Shown piece after piece: positions 20,657 to 31,423 of a stretch of DNA of 64,000 nucleotides; position 1 is the first letter of the stretch; each line of letters starts with the position of its first letter. Source of the DNA: Conchocele bisecta. Taxonomy: Eukaryota; Mollusca; Bivalvia; Lucinida; Thyasiridae. The translations under genes and the position numbers were made by a program. The notes below the pieces were generated by a model, which did not search any database, was not told where the DNA came from, and worked only from the letters and a program-made list of their open reading frames with translations. The stretch covers positions 118,683,078-118,747,077 of the forward strand of contig CM055265.1 in assembly GCA_029237695.1 (NCBI GenBank), given 5' to 3'.

Positions 20657-21971
20657 CTAAATAACGAAGCTGACGTCACATCCGTTTGCTCTATTTTGAA
20701 AACTTGAAAAAATACGTTCATCTTCGACATCGAATAGAGCCGTAAGTAGTCAAGATATAGCTCTGAAAATTATCATCTTTCATGCGGCTGACACTCCCCT
20801 ATCACCCTGGCAAGAAATTATGTTGCTGACAGTAATGTACAAATTGGAAAACGTTTGTAAAGACCACCCGTTATCAGCCGAAATTCGGCAAAATCGTTGA
20901 AAAGTATGTACATTTTTCAACTTCAAATGCATATAGCTTTCCAATGCAAAACGAATTCTTGAAATCGGTTGGAAAATCAGGAAGTTATAGGAAGTATGAC
21001 GTCACTTCCGTTTTCGTGGAAAGTAGCATTAATAGATATCTGAAAATCTCTGAGTCTCTGCTCACACTTGATCTGAATCGGCATGCAAAATTTGAAGTCG
21101 ATCCGACCAGCGGTTTGGTGTAGATGGAGGGAGCCCGTAAGTCAGCGGATGATTATTTTTCGATAGTTATCGCCCTTAAATTGCAGTTTACGCCATTTGT
21201 AAATACACCTAATAAAATTAAATATGTGCAATATTCCGCCAGTGAAGTTTTCGTTTGTTTTTCGCCATAGGCCTGGCACAAAGCGGGAAAGTTTTAGCTA
21301 AAGGACTGAAATATCGACCGCAGCAAGAAATTTTGAAATCTATTGATAAATAACGAAGCTGACGTCACATCCGTTTGCTCTATTTTGAAAACTTGAAAAA
21401 AAGACGTTCATCTTTGACATCCAACAGAACCGGAAGTAGTCAAGATAGAGCTCTGAAAATTATCATCTTTTATGCGCCTGATACTCCCCTATCACACTGG
21501 CAAGAAATTATGTTGCTGAAATTATTGTACAAATTGGAAAACGTTTGTAAAGACCACCCGTTATTAGCCGAAATTCGGCAAAAAATCGGCAAAATCGTTG
21601 AAAAGTATGTACATTTTTCAACTTCAAATGCCTATAGCTCTCTTATTTGACCAGATAGCCGAGAACTGTCAGCGAGTTCGAGATAGAGAATTTTGTCAGC
21701 TTTCCAATGAATTTTTTAAATCGGTTGGAAAATAAGGAAGTTATAGAAAGTATGACGTCACTTCCGGTTTCGTGGAAAGTGGCATTAAGAGATTTCTGAA
21801 AATCTCTGAGTCTCTGAACACACTTGATCCGAATCGGCATGCAAAATTTGAAGTCGATCCGACCAGCGGTTTGGGCTGTTTGGGTTTGACTGAACGGCTG
21901 AATAAAAAAAAATAAAAAAAAACCAACAAATACAATAGGTTTTCGGCGCAGCTGAAAGCCGCCTCAAACCT
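20657..21971. repeat. Compound A-B duplication, second copy
   Basis: It repeats 19352-20656 at high identity and lacks the first ~55 bp and the tRNA-like head. A' begins AAATAACGAAGCTGACGTCA and B' starts at about 21290. The four TGACGTCA octamers recur at 20671, 20997, 21360 and 21753. A differs from B far more than A from A', so A/B arose first and the pair was later duplicated. Confidence 0.85.
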
Positions 21972-22084
21972 AATAAGCCAACACTTTACACAAATTCCGC
22001 ATTTTGTTTCTACTAAAGCTTGTGGAACTTGTTAACAATCACAGTTATCCAATTTACTTATAAAACTGCAGTAAGACAGTATAC

Positions 22085-22259
22085 AGTTATTTCATGGTCA
22101 TTCGGGGAATAGTCAAAACTATTGCCCCGAGAAGTTGTGGACGACCTGAGGCACTATTGCCCAGAGGCCGAAGGCCGAGGGCAATAGTTCATTGGGTTGT
22201 CCACAGCATCGACGGGCAATATGTTTTGACTGTTCCCCGAATTACCATGGAATAACTGT
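22085..22259. repeat. Foldback element
   Basis: CAGTTATTTCATGGTCATTC + GGGGAATAGTCAAAAC against GTTTTGACTGTTCCCCGAA + TTACCATGGAATAACTG. The inner part has GCCCAGAGGCCGAAGGCC. Related GTGAAATAGTTTTGAC sequence follows at 22390-22490. Confidence 0.75.
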
Positions 22260-22861
22260 TTTATTACTCAACCTGTAACAGTGTATGTGACGCAATGAAT
22301 GTAAATTTGGCGTGGGGCGCATCGACAGACAGATCTAAATTACGTTGAATTTTATGACGTAATCTTCGTGACGTCATGATTTTCAGGAGTGAAATAGTTT
22401 TGACTATTCCACTGGCACGTGGAACTATTGACCGGGCATGTGGAACTATTGCCCAGGCACGTGAAAAGCAGGGAATTAGTCAAAACTATGGAATATCAAC
22501 TTATATAGGGAATTGCGTAATCAATAAACCATTGAATTGCCTCATATCTTATTATGCAAATACAGACGTACAGTTTGACATAACTGGACTTATTTCATTT
22601 GCCTTTCTCACCATATTGTTCATATTAGCCGCAACGTTAATATGTCACACTGTTTGTAGATGTTTATGAATAGTGTGTTTAATGATATACAATGATCAAC
22701 AACAATGTTACGTTAAGCGAGACATCACACTTGGTCTACATCAATACGGGGGACACCTTAGCTAACCTGCTCAGTGACCTGTGACAGCATGCACAATGAC
22801 CTCCAGAGGTCACTACTGGCAAGGTCACAGTTTGTGGGGGTGGTTTTCTGAAACTGTACAC

Positions 22862-23113
22862 AAATGTGGACGTGACTGGAGAATTAGGGCTTATGGGATA
22901 CGTGACCAGTGTAACTCCTGATCATATAGCACACTCATGTAGCTGGATAACCATCTATATTGCTTGTTACAAGCATGACGGGTGTTTAATTGATGGAATG
23001 GTGAACAGTGCAGACCCTGATGATGATCAGACTGTGCGGATGCAGAGGCTGATCTGGATCTACACTGGCCACAAAACCCATAAGCCCCTTTTCTCCAGTC
23101 GCAGCCACAAATA
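22862..23113. repeat. Foldback MITE, family B
   Basis: AATGTGGACGTGACTGGAGA opens it and TTCTCCAGTCGCAGCCACAA closes it. Inner GGGCTTATGGG / CCCATAAGCCCC also pair. In this copy the middle is inverted relative to 3740 (CTGATCATATAGCACACTC comes first). Confidence 0.8.
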
Positions 23114-23151
23114 TTGCAAACTTACTTAATGCTGGATTACCGATTAACAAA

Positions 23152-23650
23152 GAGTAATTTCAAAAACTTCTTTTTTTTAATTTTGTTTACTTCTCCTAAG
23201 AAAGTCTACGATGTGACAACTTTAAATATTTTCATATTTATGGCAAACACTTAGAACACAAGATAAACATATATTTCATAATAAATGCAAGTTAAAAGCA
23301 GAAAACTCACTCTGTCGGGGTGGAGGGTATTTTATATGCAATTTCTTTTAAAAATTAACATATATTTCAGTTCATAACATATATTTCAAAAGAGTAATTT
23401 CAAAAACATTTTTTTTTAAATTCATAATTTCATAATCATTGAATCATTGCAACTTGAAAGCAGAACATTCACTCTGTCGAGGGTGGGGGTATTTTATATG
23501 CAATTTCTTTTAAAAATTAACATATATTTCATAACATATATTTCAAAGAGTAATTTCAAAAACGTTTTTTTTTAACATTCATAATTTCATAATCATTGAA
23601 TCATTGCAACTTGAAAGCAGTACACTCACACCGTCGGGCGTGGGTGAGGG
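23152..23650. repeat. ~160-bp tandem repeat next to a CCDC81 donor
   Basis: Three units carry GAGTAATTTCAAAAAC, a poly-T run, ATTTCATAATCATTGAATCA, TTGAAAGCAGAAC, CACTCTGTCG..GGGGGTATTTTATATGC. The CTCTGTCG block recurs about every 160 bp (23309, 23472, 23630). The array ends about 75 bp into the intron that follows exon 23726-23888. Confidence 0.8.
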
Positions 23651-23725
23651 GGTATTTTATATGCAAAAGGCACGGGCCCATCCTGTTTGATTTAGAAAGG
23701 CTCATCTAAAATTGGCTATACTCAC

Positions 23726-23888
23726 TCTGGGGGTGGCGGGCTTGGCTTGTAAAGACTAGGCGGGGGCTGGGGCGTCATCTGTGAGGGGACAAGGTCGTCG
23801 AGGAGACTGACCCCGCACGCCTTCGCCATAGGGGCGGCCATTCGGGAGTTGCAGCGGCTCGCCGGCATCGGAGGCCTCTTGGTCGGGT
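23726..23888 (-). CDS. CCDC81: CCDC81 exon, proline-rich linker
   Basis: This 163-bp exon has acceptor CTATTCACAG|AC and donor CCCAGA|GTGAGT. It enters with AC, which with the preceding G gives Asp, and leaves with GA, which with the next C gives Asp. It encodes PTKRPPMPASRCNSRMAAPM then AKACGVSLLDDLVPSQMT, ending PQPPPSLYKPSPPPP. This is a low-complexity linker between the HU half and the coiled-coil half. A second frame is also open across the exon, but only this one joins both neighbours in phase. GC content is far above the flanks. Confidence 0.88.
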
Positions 23889-24018
23889 CTGTGAATAGAG
23901 AATATGGAAAGTTTATCAGCTGAGGGTAAGAAATGTGTAGGAATTCCGAGGCTTGCCAAGCCAAGCCGACAGTTTCCTAGCTGAGTTGTGAATCCTGGAA
24001 AGCATAAAATAATATAAA

Positions 24019-24155
24019 ACTAGAAAATGTGTTCATAGAACACGGATGCCCCACATATTGCTTTGATAATAAATGAGGCCAAATTTACCCGAGCGTTAAA
24101 GTACAAGGGTAACACTAAATGCCCCTTACACTATCGTGGTGGGGCATAAAAATAG
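24019..24155 (+). mobile_element. Helentron-like family G, short copy
   Basis: GTGTTCATAGAACACGGATG begins it; it ends with the hairpin CCACACTATCGTGG-like TTACACTATCGTGGTGGGGC and ATAAAAA. It lacks the satellite core and microsatellite seen at 4040-4436. Confidence 0.55.
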
Positions 24156-24330
24156 AGAATACCATGATAGCGTCTTTTGATATTAACTTTATTACGTAAG
24201 GCCAGGAAACATGTAGGAATTTCGAGGCTTGTTGAGGAATTCCTACCATTTCCGGCCAAAGATCTGTGATATTTCTGGAAAACATCTGCTACCTGATCAT
24301 AGTATGTATATAGAATATACCGGGGTAGTG

Positions 24331-24394
24331 TTTGTTTGTTTGTTGGGGTTTAACAGCCTATCAACAGCTAAGGTCATTTAAGGCTGGGACCATT
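24331..24394 (-). mobile_element. 5'-truncated SINE-like retroposon
   Basis: Only the last 64 bp of the family remain, from the (CAAA)n tail to AGGTCATTTAAGGCTGGG. The direct repeat GGGTAGTG at 24323-24330 and 24395-24402 flanks it. Truncation at the 5' end with an intact tail and target duplication is the usual result of incomplete reverse transcription. Confidence 0.75.
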
Positions 24395-24883
24395 GGGTAG
24401 TGACTTTTGATATCAAGATAGTTTATCAGGTGAGGTAAGGAAATGCGTAGGAGGAGTGAATCCTGAAACGTATAAATTCACTAATTGGTTTTAATCCTGG
24501 GAAGGATCGGCAAATATAGAGGATACCACGCTAGTGAATTTTGATATCATGAATATGAGGCAAGGCTAGGAAACATGTGACAAACCAACTTTCCGAGCTG
24601 AGGTGTGAATCATGTAAAGGATCAATTCACCATCATGTGTCACACTGTTTGAACCATGCATATACATGTTTAATGATAAACGAGGATCAACAACAATGTT
24701 ACGTAAAGCGAGACATAAAAACTTGTGTGAATCCCTGAAAGGATGGACTTGCCATTTGGTATGAATCCCAGCAAGTATAGATTCACGAATAACAATAATA
24801 ATCCCCATCCCCATCCGCAACCGCTGAAGTTATGTAATTCAGAATTGGGGGGGAAAATATCATACGGTAAGTTTAACCCTTAC

Positions 24884-25048
24884 TACGCTGAACTAAATTT
24901 TTTGATAAAAACCTGTTTTGGCAGCACATGAGAATCGTCTCCACTGGAGACGATTCTCATGTGCTGTCAAAAGAGGTTTTTTGTTAAGAATTAAGGCAAA
25001 AATGAAAAACAGCAGACGACAATTTTCGTCTCCTGCATAGAGAGGGTT
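24884..25048. repeat. Foldback family F with 43-bp palindrome
   Basis: TTAACCCTTACTACGCTGAA begins it and GCATAGAGAGGGTTAA ends it. The centre (24923-24965) is a palindrome with 20-bp arms, AGCACATGAGAATCGTCTCC, around ACT. Confidence 0.85.
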
Positions 25049-25084
25049 AAGGTATAAGGAAGAGCTTGTACCAATTATAATGTG

Positions 25085-25325
25085 TTACCTGCCACAACAA
25101 AAAGGGGCTTATTGCGTTTGTAACCATCGAAGTTCAGGATCAGCCAGCATGTTGATGCCGCCTGATGGATGTAAAGTAGCATGACACTGCCGAGAAATAT
25201 TTTTCCCGGCATAATAGTGAATAGTGTAGGCCCTGATCAGACTGCACGTAGGCGGAATCTGAACTGGGAATACACTGGCCATAAACTTACGAAGTCTTTT
25301 TTTATCATGGTGAGTCACAAATATT
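25085..25325. repeat. Foldback family B, decayed
   Basis: It retains TTGTAACCATCGAAGTTCAG, AGTGTAGGCCCTGATCAGAC, GGGAATACACTGGCCATAAA and GAGTCACAAATATTG, but the terminal arms are worn. Confidence 0.5.
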
Positions 25326-25439
25326 GTCAATATGACAACATGGGTAAGACAATAACTGTGTACTAAATAAATACAAATATAGCACTGAATAGTTTATATG
25401 CTTGAACTAGATGTATATCAAGGTTTGTAATACAATTAA

Positions 25440-25931
25440 AGGTACATGCCCACTCAGTAGAGACAAAATGTTCTTTATATCAGACATTATCCAAGACATT
25501 TTCTGGCAAAATAAACATTAATTCACCATTACTACACATATTGATTGGCATTATTATACATTTTATATCGGACGTAAATTACCACACTGATATCAGGGGC
25601 GATAACCGTGTTTCCTTAAAATGTTAACGGACATTGCTATTTATTCTCTGTATTTATATTTTAATGTGCAATGATCATACTTTCTAATCTGTCAAAAATA
25701 TTATTTTTCCGGTGACGCATTTAATTAGTACGGTATAAATAATTATAAAAAAATATTTGCCCCATTTGATACCACCGCGAGTCATCATCAGTAAAATAAA
25801 TATTACATTAAATGGTTATATCAGTATAGCGGGCACTCGTAATTTTGAGAACTGGCAGAATAGTGACACAATTATACACGTATTTAATTCCTATAAAGAA
25901 CATTTTGTGCCTGCGGAGTGGGCATGTACCT
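25440..25931. mobile_element. TTAA-flanked MITE, family H (492 bp)
   Basis: TTAA (25436-25439) and TTAA (25932-25935) flank inverted ends AGGTACATGCCCACTCAGTAG and its near complement (CTGCGGAGTGGGCATGTACCT). The arms stay similar for about 150 bp (GTTCTTTATA, TTATTTTGCC-type blocks). TTAA target duplication is the hallmark of piggyBac transposons, so this is probably a piggyBac-mobilised MITE. No transposase is present. Copies: 45527-46028 and 57481-57957. Confidence 0.82.
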
Positions 25932-26097
25932 TTAAAATATAATTGTTTTACAGATCGTACTTGATGATTAAATAATGTTTATAGAAACACACAAGCAACT
26001 GCAAGTTAACGAAGCTTCGCGTCATGTATCGTATGTGGGCGACAATGAATAGAACGGAATGGAATAGATTGATTAATTGGAATGTACTGTAAGATTA

Positions 26098-26342
26098 TAT
26101 GTGGCTATGACTGGAGAAATTGGGCTTATGGGTTATGCAATCAAGTGTAGCCCCAGATAAGCCTGCGCAGTCTGATCCAGGGCCTGCACTGTTCGCCATT
26201 CAGTCAAAGAAACAACCTGTTACCGTAATGCTTCTATCTTATAGTTTTGATTCTGATCAGACTTCAGGGGTGCGCTAGATGGTCAGAAGTTTGAATATCT
26301 ACAAATGCCAAAAGCCCCACAACTCCAGTTACAACCACATAT
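26098..26342. repeat. Foldback MITE, family B
   Basis: ATATGTGGCTATGACTGGAG and ACTCCAGTTACAACCACATAT are the ends, with GGGCTTATGGG / AAAAGCCCC inside. Confidence 0.75.
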
Positions 26343-26355
26343 ACAGACCGATAGA

Positions 26356-26744
26356 TACGGAGCCCCGCAGGGGGGACATGGATTTTTTTGTTAATTCGTT
26401 CCCACGAAATAACAATTTGTTCCCTTAGTTTAACAATTTGTTGCCTCGAATTAACAATTCGTTCCCACGATATAACAAGTCGTTCCCACGAATTAACAAT
26501 TTGTTCCCGTGGGAACGAATTGTTATTTCGTGGGAACGAATTGTTAAATTGAAGGAACGAATTGTTAATTTGTGGAAATGAATTTGTGGGAACGAATTGT
26601 TAAATTGAGGGAACAAATTGTTAATTTCGTGTGAACGATTTATTTATTCGTGGGAACGAATTGTTAATTTGAGGGAACAAATTGTTATTTCGTGGGAACG
26701 AATTAATAAAAAAAAAATTGCTACGTCTCCTGCGGGGCTCCGTA
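26356..26744. mobile_element. Foldback element filled with an inverted minisatellite, family I
   Basis: The ends TACGGAGCCCCGCAGG and CCTGCGGGGCTCCGTA are perfect inverted repeats. The interior is about 16 variants of a ~21-bp word, GTTCCCACGAAATAACAATT, which reads one way on the left and flips near 26505 to GGGAACGAATTGTTA on the right. Copy 59285-59571 shares ends and interior; 44740-44915 has only the minisatellite. Confidence 0.85.
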
Positions 26745-26902
26745 GCTAGATCTACTTTGCACCTGTATACAAGAAATTGCAAGACCAGTGTTCACTGAAG
26801 CCACAAGATCCTGATATACCTCTGAAACACCCAAAAGATCGCTAAGCCAATCATTGCCTATTCCCCATACTTATTAGCGCCCGCCGATGCATTTGATAGT
26901 AC

Positions 26903-26992
26903 TAAACGAGCTTTGACAGTATACCAAAAAACTTTAACCAAAAACTTTAAATTTTAACCAAAAACTTTAACCGGACGCACGTACGCTGACCA
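26903..26992 (+). repeat. Fragment of family N
   Basis: CCAAAAACTTTAACCGGACG, CACGTACG and three AAACTTTAA words match the microsatellite end of the elements at 35281 and 58764. The closing hairpin is missing. Confidence 0.5.
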
Positions 26993-27229
26993 ATCTGGGA
27001 ATCTTCAGGTCTATTGCTGGCATCAGAAGCCACTCTGCATATCTCACAGGCTTGAATGGAATAGGGTTTAACTGCCTACCACAATACCTAAAAGCAGATT
27101 CCAAATGGAATAGGGTATCACGAAGCATTGTCTACCAAATAATATTTTGTCAAAAAACAATTGTTAGACATAGTCACTGTAAACCCAGAACAGACAGTGA
27201 AATATACAAACTGATCCAGGTATACAACA

Positions 27230-27443
27230 GGGGGGCATTTCACTAAACTTCGCACAACTAAAATGTTTGTCAGTGAAAATTTAGGATCGTCTGGAAATTT
27301 CAATTGATGGATTTGCAGCCTATGCTCAATAAAATGTAAATCCAATAATTGTTTACAAGAATGCATTGTTAATGTGAAATTTACATCATAATTTTGCACT
27401 TACGAACATTTTAGTCGTACAAAGTTTAGTGAAACGGCCCCCA
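27230..27443. repeat. Foldback MITE, family C
   Basis: The ends are GGGGGCATTTCACTAAACTT and AAAGTTTAGTGAAACGGCCCCC. The left arm of the central hairpin is shortened (GGATTTGCAGCCTATGC). Confidence 0.82.
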
Positions 27444-27625
27444 GTTGCATTACATAGACAATTCTCTATGAAGTGCCAGTTTGAAATACTGAAATAAAAT
27501 TGTGTAAATAGTAAACTAATGGAATAATAGCAATACAAGACTAGACTATACTTAGTGACAAAAGAACATGGCACATTAGCCAGTCTGTGAGGTCCAAGCA
27601 AATGTAATAAACTGTATATGTGATT

Positions 27626-27800
27626 CAGGGATTCCGCTGGGGAAAATAAAAAAATTGCCACTTCAAAAAAAATAAAACAATTGGCGATAAAAAAAATTAC
27701 AATTTTCGAAAAAAAATAAAATAATTATTGTAATTTTTTATCGCCAATTGTTTATTTTTATCGCCTATTGCGAAAGTGGCGATCGCCAGCGGAATCCCTG
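27626..27800. repeat. Foldback element, family J
   Basis: CAGGGATTCCGCTGG and CCAGCGGAATCCCTG are perfect ends. Inside are GCCACTT..GGCGATAAAA and ATTACAATTTTCGAAAAAA with their complements. The inner AATTACAATTTTCGAAAAAA block also forms the centre of family K copies at 40249 and 56166. A partial copy is at 40000-40072. Confidence 0.82.
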
Positions 27801-27896
27801 GTGATTTACTGTAAGAAAACAATTCAATTACATTTTTGTGACTTTTGCACAGTGCTTCAAATTAACACAGTTGTCGAGTTACTTAATAAATATTGT

Positions 27897-28145
27897 TTAA
27901 CCCTTAGACCGCTACTCACAACAATTGTCGTTTGCTGTTGCTTTTATATCTTGCCTTATTTCTCAATATAAACATGTTTTGCCAGCACTTCAGAATCATT
28001 TCCAATGGAAATTATTCTGAAGTGCCGTCAAAGCATGTTGTTAATTATTCAAAAGTGCTGTCAAAGCATGTTTTTGATGATAAAAATGGAAAATAGAAAA
28101 TAAACAGCAGACGACAAAAATAATAAGATAGCGGTGTAAGGGTTA
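27897..28145. repeat. Foldback family F (TTAACCCTTAGACCGCTA ends)
   Basis: TTAACCCTTAGACCGCTA starts it and ATAGCGGTGTAAGGGTTAA ends it. The core is CAGCACTTCAGAATCATTTC / GAAATTATTCTGAAGTGC. Confidence 0.85.
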
Positions 28146-28346
28146 AAATAAATTAGCACAGTCATAAAAGTCTTCTGAATATCTTATTTCAAGCTTAATT
28201 ATCGCATTTCATGCTCAGCGTATGTGTCACCGTGTCACCATATTATCTCATCATAATGTGTGTTTTCTCATGTACATATTTCAATTCTTGTATAAACTGC
28301 ATTTTCATATAATCAGATAAGTTTCAAAACATAACAACTTGTTTGA

Positions 28347-28624
28347 TTAACCCTTAGACCGCTATTTTATTGTTTTTGTCGTTTGCTGTTTATTTTCCAT
28401 TTTTATCATCAAAAACATGTTTTGACAGCACTTTAGAATAATTTACAACATATTCTTTGACAGCACTTCAGAATCATTTCCATTATGGTTTGACAGCACT
28501 TCAGAATCATTTCCATTGGAAATGATTCTGAAGTGCTGTCAAACCATGTTTTTATTGAGAAATAAGGCAAGATATAAAAGCAACAGCAGACGGCAATTGT
28601 TGTGAGTAGCGGTCTAAGGGTTAA
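28347..28624. repeat. Foldback family F, second nearby copy
   Basis: It has the same ends as 27897-28145. The core GACAGCACTTCAGAATCATT with its complement forms a perfect hairpin at about 28491-28545, and the left arm holds two extra partial copies of GACAGCACTT(T/C)AGAAT. Confidence 0.85.
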
Positions 28625-29038
28625 GATTAGTAGGAAAGTTGGATAATATCTACTCTGACTGCAACCTACCCGGTAATATAATATTGACAAGATCAAATGA
28701 ATTCCCTGTTTAACATTTAACCCAGTAAGACATCCCAGCTATAACGGTGAGTACTCCAATAAATCTTACCCCCAGACCCAAGCCCACATAGACCACCCGA
28801 CACAACATATGCCCTTTTGTTTGTGGAAACTCCTAAATATTTGCTACATCAACATAAATGCACTTTTGTCACCGAGTATTATCACATATGAATAATAATA
28901 ATAACAATGTGAAAATTAAATACAGAAAGTTGTAACAACATTACGTTTCATTCCAATTGCTTGCCCGTTACTCTGTTGTGAAACCATACACGACCCCGAC
29001 TGCAAATGGAAAGCCACAATATTTGATCTGAAACTCAC

Positions 29039-29161
29039 CCCAAGATTTGCTGAGGTCAGACCGGAGACCGAGACCGGTTATAGGGCTAGGGCGGTCCTTA
29101 TTTATCATCGGCAGATACACCAGGTCCATAATGGACTGGGATCTTGTACTCAGTCTGGATT
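29039..29161 (-). CDS. CCDC81: CCDC81 exon, serine-rich linker
   Basis: This 123-bp exon has acceptor ACACGATGCCAG|AA and donor CTTGGG|GTGAGT. AA completes the G of the previous exon as Glu; the exon leaves one G for the next. It encodes SRLSTRSQSIMDLVYLPMIN then KDRPSPITGLGLRSDLSKSW. The alternative acceptor six bases on would put a stop in frame, which fixes the start. The function of the linker is unknown; serines and SP/RP motifs suggest phosphorylation, which is only inference. Confidence 0.85.
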
Positions 29162-29205
29162 CTGGCATCGTGTAACAAGCTTGGGAACCAGTCTATATTG
29201 GTTGA

Positions 29206-29950
29206 TAATTCCAGCACAAAAATATTTACACAATTCCCTAACATTTGATTGGCCCGTTGCAAGTCTCTGTCCAAAATTTATATCCCAGTAAACTCCCACG
29301 CCGAACTACTTTCCGTAACCGTGAGGCGCAGTTAAAATAATTATTAAGAAAACGGAAAATAAACACATTTTCTTGATGAATTTATTTCAAATGCTGGAAT
29401 TATAAGGAATTAATGGCCTTTTTGTTGAATTTATCGGGGATATAAACTTGGAAAAGCCGCGGGACCTTGGACCCAGTACTGGATCTGCGCCTGTATAATT
29501 GGGAAATACATGTACGCAAAATGGAATTTTAAGCAGAAGATTGTTGTTGAAGATCGCGGCCTACTCTAACCGACTGGATTCCGGTCACAATCGTTTTATA
29601 TGGCAACCGGGAACCAGTATTGATATACATAGGCGCTACGTAAACATCCGATGCGCACCAATTGTCCCAGGCTATTGGCACGGCTACCGTGCCTTGTTAA
29701 ACTGGCAATAGAGTACGCAAAGTTGCAAATAATTGCAAAACGGCGGGATTTGGAGGAAGTTTGATTTCCCGATTTCAGCGCGAGAATTACTCCCATTTGT
29801 GCAATTTTCATGCGATTTTACCGATTTTGATGCGCAAAATATCGCAAATCGCGGCCCAAAGTGATCCCTGCCTTCCGGCCTTCGTCCAGTATTCCCGCGA
29901 CTTTTCCAAGTTTATACCCCGATAAATTCCACAAAAAGGCCATTAATTCC
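29206..29950. repeat. Foldback family K with ~400-bp internal cargo
   Basis: Left end AATTCCAGCACAAAAATATT; right end GGCCATTAATTCC. The hairpin arms GGAATTAATGGCCTTTTTG..CTTGGAAAAG and their complement enclose 29465-29875, a segment absent from the other K copies (CCAGTACTGGATCTGCGCC..GCAAATCGCGGCC). The cargo has open frames of up to 71 codons without recognisable domains. The element ends 44 bp from the acceptor of the 29039-29161 exon. Confidence 0.8.
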
Positions 29951-29999
29951 TATAGTGTTTTAGCTCAGTGGAAATGTGTGGTACATTTAAACTGCCATT

Positions 30000-30799
30000 A
30001 ACAGCAGCTTCTTTCATGTATATAAGTTTGATGCATATAAGTGTTCTATTGGTTTGTATGGTAACAGTGTTGAATTTTGATTTCCTTTCAAGTAGTTCAA
30101 AATGTTCCTGATGTAGACACAAGTTTCAAATTATAGCAATCTGTATGGTATATATTATATACCGTACTAAATATACTGAGTAGCTAAATTCCAAATAACA
30201 GAAAAATGCTTACAAATCCAAGTTACAAAGTGTATCTATGAATGGTCTTCAAACAAATTCCCACCCTTAAATATAAGCTACCAAACAAATGAAATTGAAT
30301 TAACCAAAACACGATTATTGACATGAATACATCCATGAAATAAGTTCATTAAAAGAATAACACACTTTTTCTAAACAAAATGTATTGTAAAATAAATTCT
30401 AATGGAGCTTCTAAGACAATCACAATTAAAATAAGAATACAACTTCTAGATAAAACTTCACTGAAAAACAAATTCTAACATCACTTCCAAGACAACCACA
30501 ATCAAACTATTAGAAAAACACACAAACTGATTTTTCAAACGCATCTAATGTATCCAATTAATTTCAACTACTTAGGTCCAAAATCGGTTGCTGCCAAATT
30601 GCAACAGCACGTTCTGCGAGCGCGACTAATGAATGAATTGTTAAACGTAGCAACAGTCAGCCTTCTTGTGAGCATGACAACCGTAGACTAGCAGGACAGG
30701 TTATACCTCAAAAGGCGGGAAAACCAGCAACCTGTTGATTCTTATAACGAAGATTTGAATCGGTTTGATTTTCACTCATTATCTGGTAATTAATTTAAT
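30000..30799. other. AT-rich intronic DNA, nothing recognised
   Basis: No repeat family, RNA gene or exon was seen. There are two loosely similar stretches near 30370-30520 (AAATTCTAA..CTTC(C/T)AAGACAA(C/T)CACAAT), a weak ~85-bp tandem repeat. Confidence 0.5.
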
Positions 30800-30871
30800 T
30801 TCGCAAACAGCGTAGATCAAGATCAGACTGCACAAATGTGCAGTCTGATCTTGGCCTACTCTGTTTGCGAA
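30800..30871. repeat. 72-bp palindrome
   Basis: TTCGCAAACAG..GATCAAGATCAGACTGCACA and TGTGCAGTCTGATCTTG..CTGTTTGCGAA pair over about 33 bp with few mismatches. Its AGATCAGACTGCAC core resembles the centre of families B and E. Confidence 0.85.
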
Positions 30872-31085
30872 TACTAGACTGGATTATTGACTGAACAGCA
30901 GGCATATAATTGGTTATAGCTTGTACTAGAGGTATTTCCATATATGGTGGTGACCGTGAGTCGTGAATTATTCATACATCGAAAGTGGATCTACCTTTTG
31001 AAGTAAAGCTGCCTTATATAATATACATGTGCACTTAGAACCAAACAATGCAGCTGGAATTCACAATCAATGGGAATGGCTTAAC

Positions 31086-31340
31086 AAATTGATTGATTGA
31101 ATTGGGGTTTTACATCCATTCATCAACGTATGTCATATACAGACCTGAGATTATAACTGAATTGGTGATGGAGGTGGGGATTGTAAACCAAGCACTGAAA
31201 TTACTAATATCATTTGAGAACTGGGATCGCAAAATCCTGATCTGGTACCGGGCACACTTTCAACACCAGACCACTTGGAATAGAATTGAATGGTCTTTAA
31301 TGGCCCAACAAAACAGAAGTGCCATTTAGGACCATAAATT
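31086..31340. mobile_element. Second SINE-like family, L
   Basis: (ATTG)n, GGGGTTTTACATCCATTCA, CACTGAAATTACTAATAT, GATCTGGTACCGGGCACAC and CCACTTGGAATAGA appear in the order seen at 38808-39235. By analogy with the (CAAA)n family the (CAAT)n side is the tail, so it reads on the minus strand. No target duplication found. Confidence 0.55.
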
Positions 31341-31423
31341 GTAGACGACACATAAAAGAAAGAAATGAAATCAGCTGGCTGGGCACCAGACAGGTACCTG
31401 TGTCTTTATCAGGATGTATTCAT

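Noticed and set aside
20062..21650. Two copies of a 91-codon frame (LKIIIFYA.., HWQEIMLLKLLYKLENVCK)
   Set aside because: Both are the same section of the duplicated B half-unit. The A half-units carry frameshifted versions, so there is no sign of purifying selection.
22376..22669. 97-codon frame with a hydrophobic segment near its end
   Set aside because: The hydrophobic stretch comes from AT-rich codons, the 5' part lies in a foldback-related repeat, and there is no splice support.
23756..23959. Alternative reading frame across the CCDC81 linker exon
   Set aside because: It stays open only because of high GC; it joins neither neighbouring exon in phase.
26400..26700. CRISPR-like array of ~21-bp repeats
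   Set aside because: There are no unique spacers of constant length, the units flip orientation, and the array sits within transposon inverted repeats in animal DNA.
29499..29811. Overlapping frames on both strands inside a K element
   Set aside because: Both are under 72 codons, have no domain, and occur in the loop of a foldback.
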